Assembly (NCBI GenBank): GCA_030581615.1 | Contig: JAKTTT010000026.1 | Location: forward strand, 221,172-285,171 | DNA from: Alloascoidea africana | Taxonomy: Eukaryota > Ascomycota > Alloascoideomycetes > Alloascoideales > Alloascoideaceae | Direction: 5' to 3' | DNA length: 64,000 nucleotides | Shown here: positions 11,136-21,574 of the stretch, one piece after another | Layout: each line of letters starts with the position of its first letter | How positions within the stretch are numbered: position 1 is the first letter of the stretch | Program-made: the position numbers and the translations under genes | The notes under the pieces: model-generated | Seen by the model: only the letters and a program-made list of their open reading frames with translations | Databases searched by the model: none | Told to the model about the DNA's origin: nothing

Positions 11136-12312
11136 TTACTCGTCCTTGTCTGCTTCTTTTGCAGAGTTTACAACTTTTCTTGTACTTTTTGTAGTTTCCT
11201 GTGATTCATCTTCGTCACTCTCAACACTTTTGGGGTTTGAGGGTTGTGGCCGTAGTTCCTGGGTCTTCTCTTCACCTTTGAGAAAGATATGATAGCTGAA
11301 GACAATTACTACCATCGTAAACAGGCCTATTATAACTTCTTTGTTTTGCTGTAAAATCTGCTGGTCAAATATTGTTGGCGGGTCCTCCTTAACTGGCAGG
11401 TTATGTCGTTTTGGAGGGAAAAACCTTTCCTTGGACTCCTGGCTCTCATGCTTGTTTTTTTGAACCTCCATGCGAGCTGATTTTTTGCCTGTTATATCTG
11501 GGAAAATTCGTTTGGGGAGCTCTTCATCGGGAGGAGTCTGTCCCCATTCAACATCGTCAAACTGTTCAGCAGGAGAAACGGTTGTATAATAGATGCTGTG
11601 ATATGGCGATGGGATTTTTCTAATAACGTCTCGGAGCAACTCATCTATGACCTGTTAGCTTTGCGGCGCGCTGTGATTGTTCATAGTACGTACCATTTTC
11701 TTTTAGCACTTCCTTTCTCAAGTACTCATTCTCCGGCAATTCTGGCATATTTATCCGAATAACTCTTTTCCTTGTGTCTATGTAATCTTCCAAATGGTCT
11801 GGGTCTTCATCCACTATGACCAACTCAGCACGACAGTTTCTGATAGCATACTTTTCAATTGCATTTATGTTCAGGATGCCATCAACGTCTGGAATCGTGA
11901 GAATTGTAGAAGCTTGTTCTAAGTAGTTCCTCAAGTTCATAAATATCTCATTTTTTTCTCTCAGGTTTATATTTGTAAAGTCCGAGATTCTCAGTCCTGG
12001 TTGGTTAACAATGATGTAAGCATCTGAGGAGCAAGGGGCAATCAGTCGCCGTGAAAGTGTTTGTAACGTTGAAACTGGAAAATGAACAGGCTTAGGGTCC
12101 GGGATATGCCGTAGAAAAGCCGGGACTCTTATCCAAATGAGAACGTGTTAGCAAGAAAGTAAGCACAAAAAGCCCAAAAAGCGTTCTGACTTGGCAAGAA
12201 AATATTTAGCTTACAGCCGGTGTGAAAGAAATAGTGCGGGAACAGCAGAGACCAGAGAACTGAGGCATGAGACGAGCAAAAAGATTGAAAGTGCGCGGTC
12301 CCTTGTAAGCAT
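11136..12312 (-). CDS. BIG1: Big1-like ER membrane protein of beta-1,6-glucan assembly, three exons
   Basis: Joined from 12312-12215, 12127-11694 and 11644-11136, giving 346 residues (S. cerevisiae Big1 is of similar length). Intron 1 (87 nt) has GTAAGC, GCTAAC and AAG. Intron 2 (49 nt) has GTACGT and GCTAAC, and skips the AG directly behind the branch site to use the next one (CATAG); only that choice keeps the frame. Exon 1 encodes a signal peptide (SIFLLVSCLSSLVSA). The luminal part has APCSSDAYIIVNQPGL followed by alpha/beta-type sequence. One transmembrane span (about residues 245-267) precedes a charged cytosolic tail, as in the Big1/VOA1 (Ac45-like) family. Big1 is an ER protein required for normal beta-1,6-glucan. 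The family match is by motif and topology; a VOA1-type V-ATPase assembly factor is the alternative. Confidence 0.62.
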
Positions 12313-12406
12313 TATTCTGGTGATGTGTCTTCTGAGAGCTGGATGGATGGAGAAGATGGGCTGAAATGAAGTATGCAAGAGTAGAGAAAACGGGTTGCAC
12401 TATAAA

Positions 12407-13934
12407 CTATGAAACAATAACATCTACAGTAAAGTCTTCCTCCAACTCTGTGTCCCCCACCGTTTCGTCCAAATTCAAATCTTCATCATCAAATAACAGC
12501 CGAACCTTTGCCGTCGGCGGAACGTTCTTTTGCTGTCTGTAGTAGCTTTCCAGTTTGTTCAGCATTGTGTCCGGGCTGACTTTAACTGGAACAGGGTCAT
12601 TATCCTTGCCCTTGAGCACGATTTTGAAATAGCTGTCTTCAGAGACAAAAGTTGAAGAAACTGGAACTTGTCTGCCATTGTCGTTTTCATCGTTCGGCAT
12701 ATCTGCGGTTTCACTAAAGTCAAACTGAAAGCTCAAATCTCCTTCTACTAGTTGTTCTCGTTTCTCTTTCTCGGCCAGTTCCTTTTCTAATTGCTCGTAT
12801 CCTGAAGTTGTCACTATCATGATATCTACTTTGTCTATTTCGGGGTCGAAATCATCGCCAAGCACCAGCGTGGAAGGAGTTGCAAATCCCAATAGCCTTG
12901 TGTTCTTCCAAAGGATAACCAACTCGTTCAAACTGTAAATCTGTTTAAATTCTTCTTCGGCAACCTCATTCGGTTGCACAATGGTGCCAGCATATTTTAC
13001 CCAGCCTCTGAGCAACGTATTGAACTCTTGATCACTCCTTAACTTGATACAAACTACGCTGTCCTCTGAATACGGTACATTTGACGTAATCTGAAATGTA
13101 TATATGACGATGTCTCCTGTAGGAGCTTTCTTTGCACGCTTCATCCTCCTCTGTGAGTGTTGCTGTTGCTCTGAGGGTTTCCACTCTGCCATGAACTTGG
13201 CCTCCTGTAATTTTTCGTTCTCTTTTTGCTTCATTTTTATCTGGCGCCGAATACTATCGACGTCTATGGTTGGTGGGGGAGTGATTTCTCTCCCTGAGTT
13301 ATGGAACTCTTCAAAATCTTCGAGATCTTCATTTGGTGATTTTGCAGTTCCCATCAGAGTGCCTTCGGTATCACTGAGTATCAGCACAGGATCGGAGTCT
13401 ATTTTCGATGCTACTCGCACAGGCTTGCTGATGGATGTTACCTGATCTTTCTTGGGAGACTTTTCTCTTTTGGAATGGTGCTTTCTATAAACAGGTTAAA
13501 AATCATGATCCGGACCCCGGAATAGGCAGCTAAAATACAAACTTTTTCTTCTTTTTCCTTTTTTCTTCCTTCTTTTTCTTCCACAGATAATGTAAAGTTG
13601 GATCAGATAGGGAAAAGAAGTCTTTATCATTTTCAAGATTCATAGATGGCGTAATAGGATCGCTGTCTTTGACAGGAGTCGGTTTGACTAGCATTTATAA
13701 AGTTAGGAGAACAAAACCATGGGCAAAGGAATCAAGATGCTTTTTCTTACCCTTTTGTGGTATTGTGGGAGGTGACATTGAGCCTTTGATATTTGCTTTT
13801 TGATCCAGAAGAGTGTGAGGAGAGCTAGTCTCATCTAAATTCAGCTCTGGAGAGGACTCCTCACTAGAGGATATGGACACCACATCATCTGCCATGATCT
13901 CTCCGGTTGTTTCTGTGATTGGTGATGCCAACAT
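12407..13934 (-). CDS. ESC2: Esc2/Rad60-type protein with C-terminal SUMO-like domain, three exons
   Basis: Joined from 13934-13751, 13687-13543 and 13484-12407, giving 468 residues (S. cerevisiae Esc2 is about 456). The introns are 63 nt (GTAAGA, CTAAC, TAG) and 58 nt (GTTTGT, weak branch, ATAG); both phases close correctly. The N-terminus has two SUMO-interacting motifs, DDVVSISSSEES at about residue 16 and DPVLILSDTEG in exon 3, separated by Lys-rich patches. The C-terminal half holds two ubiquitin/SUMO-like folds, the last being FKIVLKGKDNDPVPVKV through LLFDDEDL. Esc2/Rad60/NIP45 proteins guide sumoylation at stalled replication forks and act in genome stability and silencing. The 3' end lies 95 bp upstream of the BIG1 start on the same strand. 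Confidence 0.85.
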
Positions 13935-14186
13935 GAAAATCCAAGCTTCTCATCAGACTTGTTTGGGTGTTGTGTTGTTCAGGTTCAAGCTCAAGGGTAT
14001 CAAACCTGTAGCAGAAGTTGATATCACAGACTTGAATTTGATTCGAACTAATCTAGAAAAACGTTCATGGTTTTAACGCTCTAAAAAAGCATCCAGATCG
14101 CGTCATGGAAAAACTAGTGCGATTAGAGACACAGGTCTGAGTTACAACACCTTCCTCTTTCGTACATAAATCTATATAATGGGTCG

Positions 14187-15490
14187 TCATTCCCGCGCGC
14201 CACGCTGAAGCGCTCTTGTGATTTTGTAGTAAAACTGTTGTGACTATGAGAAAAGTTTGTCAGCACTTTGCCATAAAAAGAAACACAGATGGCACTCACG
14301 GTATCTATTGGGAACGTTAAAGAATCCAGAAAATACTCCGGAAGTACACCCTTCCACTGTTCTTCTTGAGCAGGATCTATGTCTGGCACATATGTAATCT
14401 CTTTGCCTTCCCCATTTTCTTCTTCTCCATCAGAGTCTCCCCGTGGAATGTACAATTTGTAGTCAAGAGCTAAGCACATGTTAGTTAGACCCGGATGCTT
14501 CTTCAAAATCAATTTCTTACCTCCATTTGGGCCTGAGTGTGTGCAGTCATAAACAATATAGGCATCTGTAATTGTGGTGTCATGCACTTGTAAACCACAT
14601 AGAATTAGCATAAATTCATCTTTCAAATCCTGAATAACCTCGGTCATTCCTATTCCTTCATTTTCAGACTTGAGCCGAGCAATTGTGGTTTCATTATCTT
14701 TAAGAATACTTTCAAGCATTGAAATCCGTTCCCTTAACTTTGCATTTTCTTCTTTCAATGATGGGTTTGAATCTGCTGGAGGTTCCTTCTGCGTCTTTTC
14801 TTGCATTAGCCGTCTATTTTTCATTAAAATATTGTGCTTCTCTTCCTCTAGCATAGTTAGTTTGTCAACGAGCGAGTTAACGAGGGAGTCGGATGCACTT
14901 AGCCTTGCATCCATCTTGACTCGATACTCCCGAAGTAAAGACTCTGAAGCACTGTCTTGTAGATTATTCATGATCAATTTTAACGATGTGCCGCTAATTG
15001 GGGGGAGTTTGTCCAGAAACATTTCTGCAACTTGCGATTGCCCATCTACACTCGTATCAGCTTCCTGCTCAGGCGATTTCTCACCATTAACGGTGTTCCT
15101 GGACTGTTGTTCAGTCTTGTTTCCTTTTATCGGAGTGTCATTACTGTCAAAAGTTTCATTCGGTTTTGTACTATCTGATATTAGCTCAGGAGACATTTCT
15201 CTTGTTTTGGACCTAGTAGATCTAGTGGTTTCAGTGGCAAAGCTCTTTGCTTTCCGCTTTCGCGTCTTACTACCCTTGTTTTCATCAATTTCTGTTGCCT
15301 TTTCCTCTCCTGGTTCTGCACATGGACTCGCTTCATTGGCTTCCACCTTGGGGTCCAAATCCTGCTCTGACGCGGCAGCTTTTTGCGACCTCTTCGAAGC
15401 CCGCGTATTTCGTGGTTTTGCAGTCGCAGTGCTTTTTTTAGCAGCCGTTGCCCTCTTTTTCGGCGGCATCTGTGAATATGGTCCAGGCAT
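14187..15490 (-). CDS. CSM1: Monopolin subunit Csm1/Pcs1, two exons
   Basis: Joined from 15490-14300 and 14243-14187, giving 415 residues. The 56-nt intron has GTGAGT, a GCTGAC branch and CATAG. Splicing makes the protein end in SQQFYYKITRALQRGARE, which fits the final helix of the Csm1 head after LPEYFLDSLTFP. In order: a basic, disordered N-terminus (MPPKKRATAAKK type), a Ser/Glu-rich linker, a coiled coil at about residues 195-285, and a C-terminal globular domain with GPNGGKK, DYKLYIPRGD and EITYVPDID. Csm1/Pcs1 crosslinks kinetochores and rDNA. The N-terminal extension makes it about twice the length of S. cerevisiae Csm1 (190 residues), as in other fungi. ATGs lie at 15490 and 15469; I chose the first. 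The unspliced frame also stays open to 14123, so the intron is easy to overlook. Confidence 0.8.
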
Positions 15491-15653
15491 AAACAGTTGC
15501 ACATCGAAGCTATCTTATGTTTACGCCACGTGACACTGAACACCCGCCCACCCTTTGCTAAACCACTTCACTCGCAAGCCCTTTTATCTTGTTCATCTAT
15601 CGCTTGTCAACATTTTTCACCGTGCATAGTCGAGAGATATTGCTAGTTTTGCG
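15491..15653. promoter_or_regulatory. Divergent CSM1/TUP1 promoter with CACGTGAC box
   Basis: 163 bp separate the divergent starts. A perfect CACGTGAC at 15527-15534 is a Cbf1-type E-box, known from yeast promoters as a general bHLH site. Which gene it serves cannot be told from the sequence. Confidence 0.45.
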
Positions 15654-17504
15654 ATGTCGTACCAACAGCGCCCTGTAATACGCCCCAACCACCTTGGGGA
15701 GTTGCTCGATGCTATTAAGCAGGAGTTTGATAATGCGACGAACGAAGCTTCGGTATATCGCATGCAGCAGAATGACTTTGACCAGAAGGTGTCCCAACAG
15801 ACTGCTGAGATACAACAGATTCGTCAGACAGTGTATGAGCTAGAAGTGACTCATAGAAAACTAAAAGAGCAGTATGAGGAGGAAATTATGAGATTGAAAC
15901 GAGAGATTGAGGCAAGGGATAGGGCAGCTGCTAATGCCCAGCAACAGCAACAGCAGCAGCAACAACAATCACAGACAAACCACACACAGCAGGCCCAGAG
16001 AGACCAGAATCCTCCTCCTTCATTCCACGCCAGTTCAAATGTTTTGGGAAATATCATGTCCGGGAACTCTGGTCCAGGCGGACCAATCCTCCCCCCTCAC
16101 CAACAAGCTAACCAAACACCTCAACCTAAGCCCGAGCTTCACCAACCCCAGCAACTGGGGCTCCCTGGCCAGTTGACTCAACCGCAACAAGGTCCTCCAT
16201 TTGGACAACAAGCCACACAACCCCCAAACCAAGTTCAGGCTCAGGCTCAGGCTCAGGCTCATGGCCAGCCTGTTTCTGTCCCAGCTACGGCCCCTCTGAT
16301 TGAGACCCCTCAACAGCCCAATCAACAACAACCTCTCCAGGCACTTCAGCCAATCGCTAATGGAAACGGCATCGCGCAAAAACGGAAGAGAATTCAGACT
16401 AATAACGGGATAATACCCCCTTATTTAGAGATGGATGTAAATACAATCCAGGCGCCCATGAAGAAACAGACAGATGACTATTACGTTATTTTCAACCCCG
16501 ACTTGCCAAGGCGTATTGATATCGAAATGGTTAACTCCCTAGATCACACGTCTGTTGTTTGTTGTGTCCGCTTTAGCAAAGATGGCAAATTTCTGGCAAC
16601 CGGTTGCAACAAAGCTACACAAGTCTTTAGCGTCGAGACAAGCGATATTGTAGCAAATCTTACTGACGAATCTGCAGGACCTGGGGCTGTAGACATGACT
16701 AATGTTTCTCCTTCTGGAGATTTGTATATCCGATCTGTTTGTTTTTCTCCGGACGGAAGACTTTTGGCTACTGGTGCAGAGGATAAACTAATAAGAATTT
16801 GGGACTTGACAACAAAGAGAATCATCAGATATCTTCGTGGGCACGAGCAAGACATTTATTCATTGGACTTTTTCCCAGATGGAAATCGCCTTGTATCCGG
16901 ATCCGGTGACCGAACAGTTCGCATCTGGGATTTAGAGACTGGCCAGTGCAGTCTTACTCTAAGCATTGAAGACGGTGTCACCACTGTTGCTGTCAGCCCC
17001 GAAGGCTCTCTGATTGCCGCTGGGTCTTTGGACAAGACTGTCAGAGTTTGGGATGCCTCAAATGGTTTCCTTGTTGAGCGTCTTGAAAGCGATAGTGAGC
17101 TAGGCGATGGCCACAGAGACAGTGTTTACAGTGTCGCCTTCACCGCAAATGGTAAAGAAATCGCATCTGGAAGTTTGGATCGAACGGTGAAACTTTGGTC
17201 TTTAGCTTCTTCTTCAAACTCTGGAGCTGCCAGCACTTGCGAAGTATCATACATTGGACACAAGGATTTTGTGCTCTCTGTGTGTACTACTCCAGGAGAC
17301 GAGTATATACTCTCTGGCTCGAAAGACAGAGGCGTGATGTTTTGGGACAAAAAGACAGGAGACAATTTGCTCATGTTGCAAGGTCATAGAAACAGTGTTA
17401 TAAGCGTTGCTGTTGCGCCGAATAGCGACCATAATGGTGGCCTTTTTGCAACTGGTAGTGGTGATTGCAAGGCCAGGATCTGGAGATGGTACAGGGCCAT
17501 TTAG
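15654..17504 (+). CDS. TUP1: General transcriptional co-repressor Tup1
   Basis: A 616-residue protein. The N-terminal 80 residues form the coiled-coil tetramerisation and Cyc8-binding region ([13 protein letters not shown]). It is followed by a long Gln/Pro-rich region with a pure Gln run near residues 97-106 and a short Gln-Ala dipeptide repeat near residues 195-202. A short conserved segment ([19 protein letters not shown]) leads into a seven-bladed WD40 propeller from about residue 300 to the end, with [30 protein letters not shown] and [13 protein letters not shown]. Tup1 with Cyc8 is recruited by DNA-binding repressors such as Mig1 and Nrg1. Blade 1 reads KFLATGCNK with CTG for the conserved leucine, evidence that CTG is leucine in this organism. 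No introns are needed. Confidence 0.97.
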   Translation: MSYQQRPVIRPNHLGELLDAIKQEFDNATNEASVYRMQQNDFDQKVSQQTAEIQQIRQTVYELEVTHRKLKEQYEEEIMRLKREIEARDRAAANAQQQQQQQQQQSQTNHTQQAQRDQNPPPSFHASSNVLGNIMSGNSGPGGPILPPHQQANQTPQPKPELHQPQQLGLPGQLTQPQQGPPFGQQATQPPNQVQAQAQAQAHGQPVSVPATAPLIETPQQPNQQQPLQALQPIANGNGIAQKRKRIQTNNGIIPPYLEMDVNTIQAPMKKQTDDYYVIFNPDLPRRIDIEMVNSLDHTSVVCCVRFSKDGKFLATGCNKATQVFSVETSDIVANLTDESAGPGAVDMTNVSPSGDLYIRSVCFSPDGRLLATGAEDKLIRIWDLTTKRIIRYLRGHEQDIYSLDFFPDGNRLVSGSGDRTVRIWDLETGQCSLTLSIEDGVTTVAVSPEGSLIAAGSLDKTVRVWDASNGFLVERLESDSELGDGHRDSVYSVAFTANGKEIASGSLDRTVKLWSLASSSNSGAASTCEVSYIGHKDFVLSVCTTPGDEYILSGSKDRGVMFWDKKTGDNLLMLQGHRNSVISVAVAPNSDHNGGLFATGSGDCKARIWRWYRAI

Positions 17505-17928
17505 AGTGTTGCGCATGTTTTATTCCCAACTTTCTCTGCACTTGTTTTTCAGCCACTGATTACGAAGCGTATTACTCTATGACATGAAATTGTAAAATCT
17601 ATGTAGAACTCCCATTGTATTGTTTTCTTTCTATTAACTCTAGTTTTTGGTATAATTTGACACTGTTGTTATACTGTAACAGACTCTAAACGATCTACAT
17701 TATAAGGTGCTAACTCATACTTTAGCTTCTTTTATTAAAAGAAGGGCATGATATTACTAGTTGAAACATTAAAATTAGTCAAAGGTCAATGCTTTTCCAA
17801 AGGCAAAACGGAATAATAAGGAAAGATAGTACATAAACAACAAATAGACAAACAAGGGTGGATAAAACGAGTAAAACTTTAGAGACCATGAATGTTTGGA
17901 GAATGCAATGAAATTCTAGCTATTGGAG
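17505..17928. other. Convergent intergenic region between TUP1 and the purine permease gene
   Basis: The two genes end tail to tail. The segment is AT-rich and presumably holds both 3' UTRs; nothing else is seen. Confidence 0.6.
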
Positions 17929-19680
17929 CTATGGCGTTATCTCTTCTTTATTGTGCAATTCGGACTTGGCCTCTAGTCCCTTTTGACTATTTGATGCAAC
18001 CTTTGAATCCTCTTCATCCGTGATCAGCTCGTCACCTTCAATACTCATTGGCTCGTTGTTGAGTTCCTGGGGGAGAATCAGATTCAGAATTAGGCAAACG
18101 ATTCCAGCAACGGCATAACCTGTCTCCATTACAAGCTCAATTGCATTCATAAATCCTCGCAAGGAGTGGTTACCGCCTTCATATGTGAAAACGTAGGAAA
18201 ACCAGGTTGGCACAAGTGTGGCACCAAAACCAAACAATAGACCAGCAGTCAGAACAAAACGATCACGTCTTGTCAACGGCGTTGTGGCAATAATGCAAAG
18301 ACCTGATACAGCAACAGAAGTGAACAAAAAGGTTGTCATTCCTCCAAGAACAGCCTTTGGGATAGCCACAAGTGCAGCTGCGAATTTGGAAAAGATTCCC
18401 ATGACGAGCAGGAAGAAGCAACACCAATATCCTGCCATTCTGTTGGCACATTTTGTCAGATTAATAACACCATTGTTTTGTGCGAATGTTGACATTGGGG
18501 TCACTGTCATGAGTCCCGCGAGACATCCATTCAAACCATCAGCGAGTACCCCACCTTGGATTCTGGATTCGTACTCCGGGCCTTCTACAGGTAAACGGGA
18601 TACATCGGAGGTTGCGGTGATATCGCCAATGGCCTCCATCATAAGGGTGATATAAACAGCAAGCATTGGCAGAACAGCAGGCCCATAAACCGATAGTTTG
18701 AAAGTCGTTGTCCAGATGAAAGTGGCAGCTGGAGCAGCATCGATATCAGTTCTATCGAAATATCCAACGCCAGCAGCCACGATACAGCCAACCAAAAGTC
18801 CGCAAATAACTGCGCATGATTTCATCAGCGGAGAGCCCCATTTCTCGCAAATGATTATGGTAACAAATACCAGAAAACCCAATCCGATAAACTCTGCTGA
18901 ACCCCAAGGCAGAGGATGAGGAGCGTTTATGGTAGGGCACATTGCGTAGATTCCAGTCTCTGGTCTGCTCATGCAGTTTCCTGCTCCGCCAGCCCAATCC
19001 TGGAACCCAGACTGGATCAAACTAGATCCTATAAGCAGGACCACCGGGCCAGTGACAATTGGAGGGAAAACCTTTTGCAGCACTTTTGCCGGCAAAAAGG
19101 AAAGCAGAATTTCGATGAGAGAGCAGACACATGCAGTTCCCAAAATAGCGCCATATCCTTCGGGACAGGGCAGCGGGCTTCCATTAGAGTCTGATTTGCA
19201 CAACCCAGTCTCGTACATTTGTGGGATCGCTCCGCTGACAATGGTAATAGTTGCAAAAGAAGTTCCCACTACAGAGAGCAAGCCGGTTCCGACATAGTAT
19301 GGAGACTTATATATGTGAAACCTAGTGATCTGAATCGCGGAGAGCAAACCGGACACAATTAGAGAAGCTGATACCAAGTACTGCTGTTGATCAGTACTAA
19401 GGTTTGTAACTCCGGAAATTATGATTGGAGGTGTGATGATCCCAGCAAGCATCGCCAGAGCGTGTTGTAACCCCAGAATAAGACCCAGAACGACAGGCAT
19501 TTCAGAGTCTAAGCTGAAGAAGGGCGACACTTTCGGTTTCCTTGACATGAAAGGAATGGACGGTATGAAGAGATAGGCATAGTCATAGTCGCCTAATAGG
19601 CCGTGCTTGGTGGTAAACTTTCGTCGTATCCTTCTCAAGATTTGCGAGACTGACTCGCCAGTATTAATGTTCCCAACCAT
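17929..19680 (-). CDS. Purine permease of the NAT/NCS2 family (UapA/UapC type: xanthine/uric acid)
   Basis: A 583-residue polytopic membrane protein with about 14 predicted spans. The NAT signature is complete: QNNGVINLTK in the TM9-10 region, MEAIGDITATSDVS in TM8, and GLQHALAMLAG in TM1. These residues line the substrate site in Aspergillus UapA, a proton symporter for xanthine and uric acid at the plasma membrane. The length and the hydrophilic cytosolic ends with acidic and Lys-rich tails fit fungal family members. It starts at an ATG with a cluster of GATA sites upstream, fitting control by nitrogen source. Exact specificity (urate, xanthine or both) cannot be read from sequence alone. 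S. cerevisiae lacks this carrier; Candida albicans has one (Xut1). Confidence 0.9.
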   Translation of the reverse strand: MVGNINTGESVSQILRRIRRKFTTKHGLLGDYDYAYLFIPSIPFMSRKPKVSPFFSLDSEMPVVLGLILGLQHALAMLAGIITPPIIISGVTNLSTDQQQYLVSASLIVSGLLSAIQITRFHIYKSPYYVGTGLLSVVGTSFATITIVSGAIPQMYETGLCKSDSNGSPLPCPEGYGAILGTACVCSLIEILLSFLPAKVLQKVFPPIVTGPVVLLIGSSLIQSGFQDWAGGAGNCMSRPETGIYAMCPTINAPHPLPWGSAEFIGLGFLVFVTIIICEKWGSPLMKSCAVICGLLVGCIVAAGVGYFDRTDIDAAPAATFIWTTTFKLSVYGPAVLPMLAVYITLMMEAIGDITATSDVSRLPVEGPEYESRIQGGVLADGLNGCLAGLMTVTPMSTFAQNNGVINLTKCANRMAGYWCCFFLLVMGIFSKFAAALVAIPKAVLGGMTTFLFTSVAVSGLCIIATTPLTRRDRFVLTAGLLFGFGATLVPTWFSYVFTYEGGNHSLRGFMNAIELVMETGYAVAGIVCLILNLILPQELNNEPMSIEGDELITDEEDSKVASNSQKGLEAKSELHNKEEITP

Positions 19681-19874
19681 TCTGTTAAATTTTTGCTAAT
19701 CGTTCACTGGTCGACGTGCCGTATGCGGATGAGTGAGGGCAAAGGAGAGTATGCCAAACTAAAGGCTCGTCTGCAGACTCGGAAATGGGGGAGACGGACT
19801 GGCGGTGGACGACAATACCCAGAGAGAAAGTAGAAACAGGACCAAACGGGATTAATATATGAATTTTTCAAGGT

Positions 19875-20206
19875 TTATCAGAAACATCGCTTTCAGGCCC
19901 TGGCTCGCTTGCTTTATCTGCCCGTACACCCGTGCACCCTCTCTATCTCCCGTATCTCGCCCTAAGACGCACCGCGCTGCACTATTTTCCCAAACAGGCA
20001 GGCGCCCACGGGGGTTGCCGGCTAGATTTGAGTGTGGCCAATCCCGTGCAGATACGGTGCAGGCTACTGCGTTTCTGTCTTGACTCCAGGATCGCTGGGG
20101 ACCGTGTAGGGACATCTGGAGGATACTATCTTCGTGTTTGGCTAGCTCTTTGGCTGGATGGGTACTCCGCTGGTTTATCTTCTGTTTTCCGCGTAAGCTA
20201 GATAAG
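19875..20206. promoter_or_regulatory. Cluster of GATA sites upstream of the purine permease gene
   Basis: TTATCA at 19875-19880, TTATCT at 19914-19919 and 20175-20180, and GATAAG at 20201-20206 all match the HGATAR site of Gln3/AreA-type nitrogen regulators. They lie about 195-525 bp upstream of the permease start. The stretch is also unusually GC-rich for this window. Nitrogen-catabolite control is an inference from the sites and the transporter's family. Confidence 0.4.
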
Positions 20207-21574
20207 AAGAGAACGCGAATAATATCCAGTCTTGGAGGGAGTCAACGAGTGATCGTGATAGTGATCGTGATCGTGACTCTACGACAGGCTGCTTGCCAGA
20301 TCACAATACATTTGAAATCACTTGGCCAGAAAATGGTTTGTAGGCTACTATTCAAGGCTTTGAGGATTAGCGGGCGTTCTATTTTTCACAGAGGCTAACA
20401 GTGAAAAAGCGCAAAAAGGAGGGTGTATCGATTATTTATGAGAATTGCAGAATTTATTTATTTCTCGGTCCGGGACTAAAACGTAAAGCATGCTAGGAGA
20501 CAAGAGTTTAGCGCTAGTGGAAGGAAACAAAGTACGAGGAGAAAACGTGGAGATGAGTGAAAGTCAATTCTATAGATTGTGTCAGATCTTGATCTGTAAC
20601 CGCCAAGAGTTTAATACTTAAAGTGCTACTGCCAGCGAAAAGCTACGTTTTTTTAAGTATAATCGCCACACCATCGTGATATCATAGGCAGTTGATCTAT
20701 CATTCTGATTGGTCTCTGCCTTCTACTATTTCATTAACCAGCAGATTTTATGAATCATTACCAAGTGATTTGGAAAAAGACAATGTAATCTCTCACAGCG
20801 GTGAATATTCGGAGTCAATGCCAAGCTTTACGGAAAATTGTTACCGCTGCAGAGTGGCCGACTATTCAAGTTCGGATATGTTGTGAAACAGAATAGAAAG
20901 AAGACCGATAAACAAAGTCAAGGATGCTTGATCTCGGCTACTTCCGAATGATGCAATTGCTCCTTCTGGAAGTGTGCTTTAGTCCTTATCGCCAAGCTTC
21001 GGCTCAGTTCTCAAAAACAACCACTTCAAGTGCGCGTTCCACAGTGGAAAATCAAATTGACCTAAAAAGTCATTAAGGATTAAGGACCTAGATTATTTTA
21101 ACTTAGTTCGTAGCTGTCGAATTTTTCTGTTTTTAGTGACAGAAGCTCTAGTATCGGAGTAAACTTTTTGATAGAGAAAGATAACCTTAATCAAAGGAGG
21201 CAGCCGCATGTGGAAAGTAGAGGAAGATTTTAATAGTGGGGACTATTCAAGGCAAAACACTAGGAGAAACATGGCCTACAAATCACTGTGACCAAAGAAA
21301 ATTTTGTTTAGACTACTTAACTAGAAGGTTATGATTTTCTGCGACATAAAGGAATGCAACACCCGGAAAATATGACATGCTTTGAAGCATGTCAAATGAT
21401 AAATATAAAAAGCAATCATAAAATGGACTCAATTTCAGCCCAGTGCCACTGAGAATCGTGGACACGCTTTAACAAAAGAAACAACACCATGAAGAAGGAA
21501 AATAAAAGTTGTGATATATGGGTCAATCAAAGTCAATGCCATAAAGGCAGAATCTGGCCCATGTTTAGAGTTGC
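20207..21574. other. Intergenic, no supported gene; short GTGATC-type tandem repeat at its start
   Basis: A short hexamer tandem (GTGATC/GTGATA units) sits at about 20250-20276. The rest is AT-rich with frames under 65 codons. It lies between the permease promoter and the 3' end of the Asp-repeat surface protein. Confidence 0.5.

Noticed and set aside
11641-11940. Two separate small minus-strand genes at 11136-11639 and 11641-11940
   Set aside because: Splice signals, frame and the Big1-like topology show they are exons of one gene with a third, signal-peptide exon at 12215-12312.
15654-17504. Alternative CTG=Ser or Ala genetic code
   Set aside because: CTG at about 16593 encodes the conserved Leu of KFLATG in Tup1, and CTG also fits Leu in MoaA (ELRPLGLK), so the standard code is favoured.
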